In this document: piece after piece, positions 43,066-48,426 of the stretch
Numbering within the stretch: position 1 is the stretch's first letter
Layout: each line of letters opens with the position of its first letter
Virus record (IMG/VR): IMGVR_UViG_3300047284_000516
Span: 1-64,000 of that record
Length of the DNA: 64,000 nt
Direction: 5' to 3' (one strand)
Source of the DNA: a virus
Notes under the pieces: generated by a model
Seen by the model: the letters and a program-made list of their open reading frames with translations, nothing else
The model's database searches: none
What the model was told of the DNA's origin: nothing
Made by a program: the position numbers and the translations under genes

Positions 43066-43241
43066 CTCGGTGTCGCCTAGCCTGGTAGCGCATCTGAGTA
43101 TAATAAAGGAAATTCTCTCTGTGGCGTAACCTGGCAGCGTACTACGTTTGGGGCGTAGTGGTTCTGGTTCAAATCCAGACAGGGAGACCAATATGTAATG
43201 GTAGCAGAGGGTCCAAGGTTCAAATCCTACCATCGAGACCA
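43066..43241 (+). pseudogene. Split tRNA remnant flanking tRNA-Pro
   Basis: Two tRNA-like halves surround an intact tRNA-Pro. The 5' half (43066-43097) starts CTCGGTG and has a D-loop AGCCTGGTA. The 3' half (about 43205-43241) has TTCAAAT and ends CATCGAG plus ACCA. CTCGGTG pairs over seven bases with CATCGAG (one G-T), and TCTG (43093) can pair with CAGA (43205), so together they fit one tRNA interrupted in the anticodon loop. The D-stem (one mismatch) and T-stem (two mismatches) are decayed, so it is probably dead. Confidence 0.6.
43115..43190 (+). tRNA. tRNA-Pro (anticodon TGG)
   Basis: Complete cloverleaf: acceptor CTCTCTG/CAGGGAG (one T-G), D-stem GCGT/GCGT with loop AACCTGGCA, anticodon stem CTACG/CGTAG with loop TTTGGGG (TGG), T-stem TCTGG/CCAGA with TTCAAAT, and encoded CCA. 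Reads CCA proline codons. It lies inside a broken tRNA. Confidence 0.9.
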
Positions 43242-43248
43242 CTTTGAA

Positions 43249-43322
43249 GCCCCTATAGTTAAATGGTATAACATCGGTTTTGTAATCCGAGGTTCGCAGT
43301 TCGATTCTGTGTAGGGGCACCA
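43249..43322 (+). tRNA. tRNA-Thr (anticodon TGT)
   Basis: Acceptor GCCCCTA/TAGGGGC is perfect. D-stem GTT/AAC, anticodon loop TTTGTAA (TGT) on stem TCGGT/TCCGA with one T-T at the loop edge, T-stem CGCAG/CTGTG with TTCGATT, and encoded CCA after discriminator A. It reads ACA codons. Confidence 0.9.
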
Positions 43323-43335
43323 TATAAAACTCTTT

Positions 43336-43413
43336 GTAGTAGCTACAGCGGAACAACTGAAATGCTTGCCATTTCCGGAAAAAGCAAGTACCAGCCGTGA
43401 AGAGTAGGGCTAC
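43336..43413 (+). ncRNA. Candidate structured RNA after tRNA-Thr
   Basis: A 153-base gap before the next gene can fold into three nested stems: GTAGC (43339-43343) with GCTAC (43409-43413); CAGCGG (43346-43351) with CCGTG (43395-43399), one bulged G; and TGCTTGC (43363-43369) with GCAAGTA (43384-43390), capped by the self-complementary TTTCCGGAAA. It has no tRNA shape. It could be a small phage RNA or a 5' leader structure for the gene at 43476. Folding is by eye only. Confidence 0.4.
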
Positions 43414-43475
43414 CATGGATTCAAGCGCCGTACAGAGAGCTTTTATGAGTTTCCTTCAAGCAACTAAATATCTAC

Positions 43476-44078
43476 ATGGAATATATCTCCGATGTCGATG
43501 TTTATCATAATATCGACCTAAACCATCTGTGGATCTATGATAAACTGATCCTCTCTAAGAAGTTGGGCTACCTCTGCGGTCCTTCTGGTATACCTGTGCC
43601 TACAGATGCTTGGTATATTGTGAGACCAATAACAAATATTCATATGATGGGAAAGGGTGCATACCGAGCGTTTTTGACTCCCACATCTTGTAATATTCCA
43701 GATGGATATTTTTGGTGTGAGATGTTTGAGGGTAGACATTTTTCAATTGATTATTTTTGGGGTGTACAGCATCTAACGGTAGAGGGAATAAAGCGTACTG
43801 ATAGATTAGACAGATTTTATAAATGGACGAAGATAGATTTCAATTTCACTCTACCAGACTGTTTAAAAGAGGTGGCTGTTGTCAACAAGTGGTTGAATAT
43901 AGAAATGATTGATGGTAATATTATTGAAGCTCATATGAGATTTAATGATGATTTTCGAAATCACAATGGAAGTGAAATCTTTCCAGTGTGGAAAGATGAT
44001 CCCAGCTTTGTTGTTCCAGGAGCGGAATGGTATGAAAGCAAAGCTGCTGATCGATTGGGCTTCTGGGTAATGTCATAG
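43476..44078 (+). CDS. Uncharacterised protein among tRNA genes
   Basis: A 200-residue protein, MEYISDVDVYHNIDLNHLWI, with PVPTDAWYIVRPITNIHMMG near residue 40 and GYFWCEMFEGRHFSIDYFWG near 77. The VRPITN-x-x-x-MG block faintly recalls ATP-grasp proteins but no full set of motifs is visible, so I give no function. No clear ribosome site precedes the ATG; the leader may be structured. It lies between tRNA-Thr and tRNA-Arg. Confidence 0.7.
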   Translation: MEYISDVDVYHNIDLNHLWIYDKLILSKKLGYLCGPSGIPVPTDAWYIVRPITNIHMMGKGAYRAFLTPTSCNIPDGYFWCEMFEGRHFSIDYFWGVQHLTVEGIKRTDRLDRFYKWTKIDFNFTLPDCLKEVAVVNKWLNIEMIDGNIIEAHMRFNDDFRNHNGSEIFPVWKDDPSFVVPGAEWYESKAADRLGFWVMS

Positions 44079-44115
44079 AAAAATACATTCAGGAAGAATA
44101 GCAGTACCAAATAAT

Positions 44116-44192
44116 ACCACCGTGGTCTAATCGAATAAGGCAACGCTCTTCTAAAGCGTACGATGGGGGTTTGAATCCCTCCGGTGGTGCCA
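44116..44192 (+). tRNA. tRNA-Arg (anticodon TCT)
   Basis: Acceptor ACCACCG/CGGTGGT is perfect, D-stem GTC/GGC, anticodon stem ACGCT/AGCGT with loop CTTCTAA (TCT), T-stem GGGGG/CCCTC (one G-T) with TTTGAAT, discriminator G and encoded CCA. It reads AGA, a codon this phage uses often. Confidence 0.92.
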
Positions 44193-44214
44193 AACAACTT
44201 TAGGTGAACTTTTG

Positions 44215-44433
44215 ATGGTTACTCGCTACAACGAAGACGGAAGTATTACTGATGGTACGTTTGATGATGTTAAAACAAGCTGCCGTGAGAGATTTGCAAA
44301 TGGCATCCACAAATACACTATTAGCAAGATGTGGATAGAAACAACCAATCAAGAATTCCTATCAAGACTGGAGGACTGGATGAAAGAGCCTTGGGGCACA
44401 TATCCACCTCTCCCTCCTAGAATGAAAAAATAA
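44215..44433 (+). CDS. Small hypothetical protein between tRNAs
   Basis: A 72-residue protein, MVTRYNEDGSITDGTFDDVK, ending in a Pro-rich PPLPPRMKK. ATG 44215 is preferred to the TTG just before it. The stop TAA is immediately followed by the first base of tRNA-Leu, so mRNA and tRNA must be separated by processing. No family recognised. Confidence 0.6.
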   Translation: MVTRYNEDGSITDGTFDDVKTSCRERFANGIHKYTISKMWIETTNQEFLSRLEDWMKEPWGTYPPLPPRMKK

Positions 44434-44518
44434 GCGATTGTGGTGGAATTGGTAGACACAGCAGACTTAAAATCTGCCGGCGCAAGCTGTGCGGGTTCGA
44501 CTCCCGCCTTTCGCACCA
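44434..44518 (+). tRNA. tRNA-Leu (anticodon TAA)
   Basis: A class II tRNA with long variable arm (CGGCGCAAGCTGT). Anticodon stem GCAGA/TCTGC with loop CTTAAAA (TAA), T-stem GCGGG/CCCGC, encoded CCA. The acceptor GCGATTG/CTTTCGC has two adjacent T-T mismatches (pairs 5-68 and 6-67), which is unusual. It reads TTA codons. Confidence 0.85.
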
Positions 44519-44535
44519 ATAATAAAGGATAACAA

Positions 44536-45015
44536 ATGTTTAAACTAGATTTAGATGAAGTCAAAGAGTTCATTCAAAATACCTCCCCTTCCTCTAAAAT
44601 CTATTTGGGATGCGATTCAGAAAGAATCCTCCATAAGAACATTTGGTACGCTGACTACACTGTAGCAGTAGTAATCCACAAAGATGGTAAACATGGCTGC
44701 AAACTATTTGGTGAAGTAATCAGAGAAAAAGACTTTGACCAAAAGGAAAATAAACCAAGATTTAGACTTATGAATGAAGTGTATAAAGTATCGGAACTAT
44801 ACCTAAACTTAGCAGAATGCTTTGGCAATAGGCATGTAGAAGTTCACCTTGACATTAACCCAAATGAGATGTATGGTTCTAGTTGTGTAATCAATGAGGC
44901 AATTGGATATATTAGAGGCACTTGTAATGTAATTCCAATGGTAAAGCCAAAAGCATTTGCTGCTACTTGTGCTGCCGATCGCTACAAGGAAGTTAGAAAT
45001 ATCCGATCGGTGTGA
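44536..45015 (+). CDS. RNase H-like protein (DUF458/YkuK-like)
   Basis: A 159-residue protein: KIYLGCDSERILHKNIWYAD near residue 21, VEVHLDINPNEMYGSSCVIN near 101 and KAFAATCAADRY near the end. These acidic strands (CDSE, HLDIN, CAAD) suggest a ribonuclease H-like fold of the DUF458 type known from phages and Bacillus YkuK. Nuclease activity is inferred from the fold, not shown. It follows tRNA-Leu by 17 bases and has AAAGGA upstream. Confidence 0.78.
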   Translation: MFKLDLDEVKEFIQNTSPSSKIYLGCDSERILHKNIWYADYTVAVVIHKDGKHGCKLFGEVIREKDFDQKENKPRFRLMNEVYKVSELYLNLAECFGNRHVEVHLDINPNEMYGSSCVINEAIGYIRGTCNVIPMVKPKAFAATCAADRYKEVRNIRSV

Positions 45016-45028
45016 TAGAAATATAATA

Positions 45029-45044
45029 ATGGATTAAAATCCAT
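45029..45044 (+). promoter_or_regulatory. Inverted repeat upstream of ahpC
   Basis: ATGGATT (45029-45035) and AATCCAT (45038-45044) form a 7-base inverted repeat with a two-base centre, just after a TATAAT-like box at 45022-45027. It lies in the 95-base gap before ahpC and could be an operator. No convincing -35 element is seen. Confidence 0.35.
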
Positions 45045-45110
45045 AATTCAGGGAAACTATTGATAAGTATCCATGCGGTACTTAACTCCTCAACATGAAA
45101 AGGAAGAAAA

Positions 45111-45659
45111 ATGAAAACAGTAGGTGATAAGATTAGTGAATTTGTAGTAACTGGTGTCAATCCTGGTAGCGACCAATTCTTTGACATCACAGAAAAGTCT
45201 TTTGAAGGTAAATGGAAAGTTATTGTATTCTATCCAAAAGATTTCACATTTGTATGCCCAACTGAGATCGTTGCATATGATAAGTTGTTCCAAGACTTTG
45301 CAGATCGCGATGCCGTCCTTCTGACAGGTTCTACAGATAACGAATTCTGTAAACTTGCTTGGCAGCGTCATCATGAGGATCTCTCCAAGATCAAACATAT
45401 TCAGTTTGCTGACACTCAGCGTCGTAATGCAGATTACGATACTCTGAGTCTTGCTGATCAACTTGGTGTATTCTTTGCACCTGCAGGCGCAGCACTTCGC
45501 GCAACATTTATTGTTGATCCTGATAATGTGATTCAGCACGTAACAGTTAATAACCTCAACGTTGGTCGCAGTCCAGATGAAACATTGCGTATTCTCGACG
45601 CACTTCAGACTGGCGAACTCTGCGCATGTAACCGTGCTGTGGGTGGAGAGACCCTATAA
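45111..45659 (+). CDS. ahpC: Peroxiredoxin AhpC
   Basis: A 182-residue two-cysteine peroxiredoxin that reduces hydrogen peroxide and organic peroxides. The peroxidatic Cys49 is in KDFTFVCPTEIVAY; the C-terminal GELCACNRAVGG gives Cys171 and Cys173. This C-x-C end is the pattern of the Mycobacterium AhpC that is recycled by AhpD, not AhpF, and an AhpD gene lies two genes downstream. The start has AGGAAG upstream. An inverted repeat lies in the leader. Confidence 0.95.
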   Translation: MKTVGDKISEFVVTGVNPGSDQFFDITEKSFEGKWKVIVFYPKDFTFVCPTEIVAYDKLFQDFADRDAVLLTGSTDNEFCKLAWQRHHEDLSKIKHIQFADTQRRNADYDTLSLADQLGVFFAPAGAALRATFIVDPDNVIQHVTVNNLNVGRSPDETLRILDALQTGELCACNRAVGGETL

Positions 45660-45661
45660 TC

Positions 45662-46327
45662 ATGTTAGAGACCATCTGTGATACAATGGTCGAAGCTTAC
45701 CGTCGCAATTGGATTACTAGTCGCGACGGTAACGTAAGCATTCGGCATCATGATAGAGACCATTTTTACATCACTCCATCTGGTGTGCGGAAACAGACTT
45801 TGCAACCGGATCAGTTCAAGAAGATCGGCATTGTAGAAGGATTTTATGGTCAACCTCCTCGTTTAGAGCATAATTATGAAGTACGTGATTACACAGACAT
45901 TAGTAAAAATCTGAAACCTAGTGGTGAGATTCCATTGCATTTTGGATTGCAAAAAGAGTTGGGGCAGCACTCTAGTGATGTGAGGGTTGTAATGCATTTT
46001 CATCCAACTTACTGTGTAGCTGCGATGCATGCTGGGATTGAGCTTGCAGACCTAACAAAAGATTTCCCCGAGCTATCGCGGTATACGAAGGTTGCTTCAA
46101 ATGTAGGAGATGTTCCTCCAATCAGTCAAGAACTTGCCGATCGCTGTTTTGAAAATCTTAAATTGGATAAAAATGGCTTCGTAAAATATGATATTGTTGG
46201 AATCAAAGGTCACGGTGTAGTGAGTATCGATACTTCACCGTGGAGGGCTTTTGAACACATTGAACGGCTTGAGCATATTTGTCAAATAGTACTAGTTTCG
46301 AAAGGATACACAAATGCAGTGGGTTGA
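45662..46327 (+). CDS. Class II aldolase/adducin-family protein
   Basis: A 221-residue zinc aldolase-like protein. SRDGNVSIRHHDRDHFYITP and SGVRKQTL form the usual N-terminal phosphate-binding part; SGEIPLHFGL near residue 87 carries the catalytic Glu, and VVMHFHPTYCVAAMHAG near 110 and IVGIKGHGVVSI near 180 supply zinc His residues. Relatives are fuculose- or ribulose-phosphate aldolases/epimerases. Its substrate is unknown. It is locked between ahpC and ahpD (two-base gap, 14-base overlap). Confidence 0.87.
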   Translation: MLETICDTMVEAYRRNWITSRDGNVSIRHHDRDHFYITPSGVRKQTLQPDQFKKIGIVEGFYGQPPRLEHNYEVRDYTDISKNLKPSGEIPLHFGLQKELGQHSSDVRVVMHFHPTYCVAAMHAGIELADLTKDFPELSRYTKVASNVGDVPPISQELADRCFENLKLDKNGFVKYDIVGIKGHGVVSIDTSPWRAFEHIERLEHICQIVLVSKGYTNAVG

Positions 46328-46823
46328 TACACTTAAAGAAGGGTTACCAGATTATGCAAAGGACACCCGCCTTAATATCGATGCAGTAATTAAACGTAGT
46401 GCGCTTGATCCAGAGATGGTTGAGTATGTGGCACTAGCTGCAACATTTGCTACTGGTAATACAAAGCTCTGGACATGGATTGCTAGTCAACTTACCAACG
46501 AGACCGAAAAGAATGCCGCACTCACAGCAGCTTCTTTAATGGGTATGAATAATGTGTGGTATCCGTATGTCGAGATGGCAGAAGATGAGCAATTAACAGG
46601 TCTACCTGCTCAGCTTCGTATGAATGCTATTGCTACGCATGGCGGTACAACAAAGGCTAGATTCGAAGCTTACAGTCTAGCTGCATCAATTGTTGGTAAA
46701 TGTCACTTCTGTGTCAAAGCTCACTACAATACTTTGAAAAAAGAAGGGTACACTGTTGAACAATTGAGAGATTTAGGTAGAATATCATCAGTGATTGCAG
46801 CAGTATCTAAGATCATGGTTTAA
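46314..46823 (+). CDS. ahpD: AhpD-like alkylhydroperoxidase
   Basis: A 169-residue protein of the AhpD/carboxymuconolactone decarboxylase family. The active site GKCHFCVKAHY gives Cys130-x-x-Cys133 and His137, with Glu118 in RFEAYSLAAS; these positions coincide with the catalytic residues of Mycobacterium AhpD as I remember them. Full two-domain helical length is present. It would reduce AhpC or peroxides using host lipoyl proteins. It overlaps the aldolase gene and is followed at once by a tRNA and terminator. Confidence 0.93.
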   Translation: MQWVDTLKEGLPDYAKDTRLNIDAVIKRSALDPEMVEYVALAATFATGNTKLWTWIASQLTNETEKNAALTAASLMGMNNVWYPYVEMAEDEQLTGLPAQLRMNAIATHGGTTKARFEAYSLAASIVGKCHFCVKAHYNTLKKEGYTVEQLRDLGRISSVIAAVSKIMV

Positions 46824-46827
46824 TCAT

Positions 46828-46904
46828 GCCCTGGTAGCTCAGTTGGTCAGAGCAGGCGACTCATAATCGCTTGGTCGGGGGTTCAAGTCCCTCCCGGGGT
46901 ACCA
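46828..46904 (+). tRNA. tRNA-Ile2 (anticodon CAT, lysidine type)
   Basis: Acceptor GCCCTGG/CCGGGGT, D-stem GCTC/GAGC, anticodon stem GGCGA/TCGCT with loop CTCATAA (CAT), T-stem GGGGG/CCCTC, encoded CCA. The segment GAGCAGGCGACTCATAAT matches E. coli ileX, so this is the isoleucine tRNA whose C34 becomes lysidine and reads ATA, not a methionine tRNA. Confidence 0.88.
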
Positions 46905-46910
46905 AACACT

Positions 46911-46935
46911 AGTCCCTCCTAGCGAGGGACTTTTC
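46911..46935 (+). terminator. Rho-independent terminator after tRNA-Ile2
   Basis: AGTCCCTC (46911-46918) pairs perfectly with GAGGGACT (46924-46931) around CTAGC, followed by TTT (T-run 46931-46934). It ends the ahpC-tRNA transcript. Confidence 0.9.
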
Positions 46936-46950
46936 ATATGACCTTAATGG

Positions 46951-46978
46951 TTGACTATTTACTTATTTGTGGTATAAT
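46951..46978 (+). promoter_or_regulatory. Sigma-70-type early promoter
   Basis: TTGACT (46951) and TATAAT (46973) are separated by 16 bases, directly after a terminator and 26 bases before the next ATG. This is the best host-type promoter in the window and should start an early transcript into the sugar-tailoring island. Confidence 0.85.
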
Positions 46979-47004
46979 AATCATATGAACCGTGAGGAAT
47001 CAAT

Positions 47005-47511
47005 ATGATTAAAAATACTGATGTTAGAGTAAAAAGTAGAGAGACCATATTTGTTTCACGCCAACTTCTATATGGGCGCAGTAAGCGTATTAGTTATGTA
47101 AAGACAGCGATCGCTCTGATAGATAGGTCATTACCTGAATTCCGTAAACTACTCAATCTTCCTGATCTGTTGGTTTTTAGGATCAGTAGAATGAAAGGTA
47201 AATATGCAGGGAAGTATTGTAGTGGAGATAATGTGGTATGGCTTTCACCTCTCGCTAAGTGGGAGCAGTTACTAGAAACTATTGCCCATGAGCTTGTCCA
47301 TGCTGAACAATATCATCAGAAACGATTATCTTCTGTTTTCCTAGATCGTACAGGTTGGGTGCTTCAGTGGAATGGAGATCTTAATTATTCTAAGGGTACT
47401 ACATATAATTCATATCGTAAACAGCCTTGGGAAATAGAAGCTTTTGATCGGCAGGGGCCTCTTGCAGATCAGATCAAACAATACTTTGAAAGAGAAGGAA
47501 TTACACTATGA
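47005..47511 (+). CDS. SprT-like zinc metalloprotease (second copy)
   Basis: A 168-residue protein with ETIAHELVHAEQYHQKRLSS near residue 92 (HExxH zinc site) and KQPWEIEAFDRQGPLA near 140, where PWEIEAF is shared with the protease at 40504. GKYCSGDNVVWLSPL lies upstream. SprT-like proteins degrade DNA-crosslinked proteins or unfold them. It is the first gene after the host-type promoter, so expressed early. GAGGA ribosome site. Confidence 0.8.
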   Translation: MIKNTDVRVKSRETIFVSRQLLYGRSKRISYVKTAIALIDRSLPEFRKLLNLPDLLVFRISRMKGKYAGKYCSGDNVVWLSPLAKWEQLLETIAHELVHAEQYHQKRLSSVFLDRTGWVLQWNGDLNYSKGTTYNSYRKQPWEIEAFDRQGPLADQIKQYFEREGITL

Positions 47512-47939
47512 AATACACAGTAGCATTGGAAGAAAATGAGGACGGTGAGCTTGTACTGCCTGTTACCCAAGCAATCCTCGATGAGGTAGGTTGGAAAGAG
47601 GGAGATACGCTAGTGTGGTCAGATAATGGGGATGGCACATTTACGTTGACCCGCAAACCTCAGGAAACAGAGCTTGTGATGGTGGAAGCAATATCTCAGT
47701 TTCGTATGAGATATTGCGTAGAGGTTCCCAAAGGAAAACGTGAATATGCGCTTGATACTGTGGTGATGGAAGAGGCTAAGGAATTCTCACAGTTGTCTCT
47801 TGGGGAAACTATTGTTTCCGATCGTATCGTTTCATTAGAAGATGCAATCCAATTGTTCAGAGAGGAACACAATTATCTTACATCGTGGTCTGATGAACAG
47901 ATTATCGGCTTCTGCATTACCAAAATCAATGGCAGTTGA
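47508..47939 (+). CDS. AbrB/SpoVT-domain protein with C-terminal phage domain
   Basis: A 143-residue protein. The N-terminal 52 residues read like an AbrB/MazE swapped-hairpin DNA-binding domain (LVLPVTQAILDEVGWKEGDT, then DGTFTLTRK). The C-terminal part (FRMRYCVEVPKGKREYALDT onward) resembles DpnD/PcfM-like small phage domains. It could be a transcription regulator of the early operon. ATGA overlap with the protease gene; 11-base overlap with the oxygenase. Confidence 0.75.
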   Translation: MKYTVALEENEDGELVLPVTQAILDEVGWKEGDTLVWSDNGDGTFTLTRKPQETELVMVEAISQFRMRYCVEVPKGKREYALDTVVMEEAKEFSQLSLGETIVSDRIVSLEDAIQLFREEHNYLTSWSDEQIIGFCITKINGS

Positions 47940-48426
47940 AATATACGAGAATTTTTTGGAGATCAAGCTGCTAGATGAGTTGAGGAGATATCAAACAAAC
48001 CTTCTCAAATCTAAGCAGCATAGTTTATTTACTAATATGACCTGGGAGCAGACGATAGTTCTTGAAAGTGCTCCGGTTTTAATTCATACTTTGGCCAGCG
48101 ACACCACTTTATATGAACAAATACATCAAACAATTACAACAAAGATTGAAATGCTGCCAAAGCATATCATGCTCTACACATGGACTCGATTTAGCTATAT
48201 TCCATGGCATAATGATTGGACCCACAAAGCAGGTCTTACAGTATATTTAAATAAATCCAAAACTGTTAATTCAGGTGGTATTTTCTTGTATAAAGAAGAT
48301 GAACAAATTAAAGGAATTGCTCCGGAAGGAAATCAAGCAGTCCTAGTACGAGGTGGTGTTGAACATTGTGTTACCCCAGTTATAAGTACAGGAGTACTTC
48401 GTAATACACTACAAGTGTTCTTTTAA
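47929..48426 (+). CDS. 2OG-Fe(II) oxygenase
   Basis: A 165-residue oxygenase. Start ATG 47929 (MAVEIYENFLEIKLLDEL). Iron ligands appear as H-x-D in YIPWHNDWTHKAG near residue 86 and His in RGGVEHCVTPVIS near 145; the Arg in GVLRNTLQVFF near the end fits the 2-oxoglutarate contact. All key residues are present. It opens the sugar-tailoring island and touches the next gene without a gap. Confidence 0.82.
   Translation: MAVEIYENFLEIKLLDELRRYQTNLLKSKQHSLFTNMTWEQTIVLESAPVLIHTLASDTTLYEQIHQTITTKIEMLPKHIMLYTWTRFSYIPWHNDWTHKAGLTVYLNKSKTVNSGGIFLYKEDEQIKGIAPEGNQAVLVRGGVEHCVTPVISTGVLRNTLQVFF

Noticed and set aside
43336-43413. Hammerhead ribozyme in the structured gap
   Set aside because: CTGAAAT does not fit the CTGANGA core and no matching GAAA and cleavage triplet are arranged around it.
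42982-43416. Minus-strand frame of 144 residues across the tRNA genes
   Set aside because: Segments such as GFEPEPLRPKRSTLPGYA are typical false translations of tRNA antisense sequence.
43463-43470. ACTAAATA as a late promoter for the 43476 gene
   Set aside because: Only six of eight bases fit and it ends six bases before the ATG, leaving no leader.
46828-46904. Reading the CAT-anticodon tRNA as methionine
   Set aside because: Its D-arm, anticodon arm and variable region match E. coli ileX almost base for base, so isoleucine-2 is the better call.
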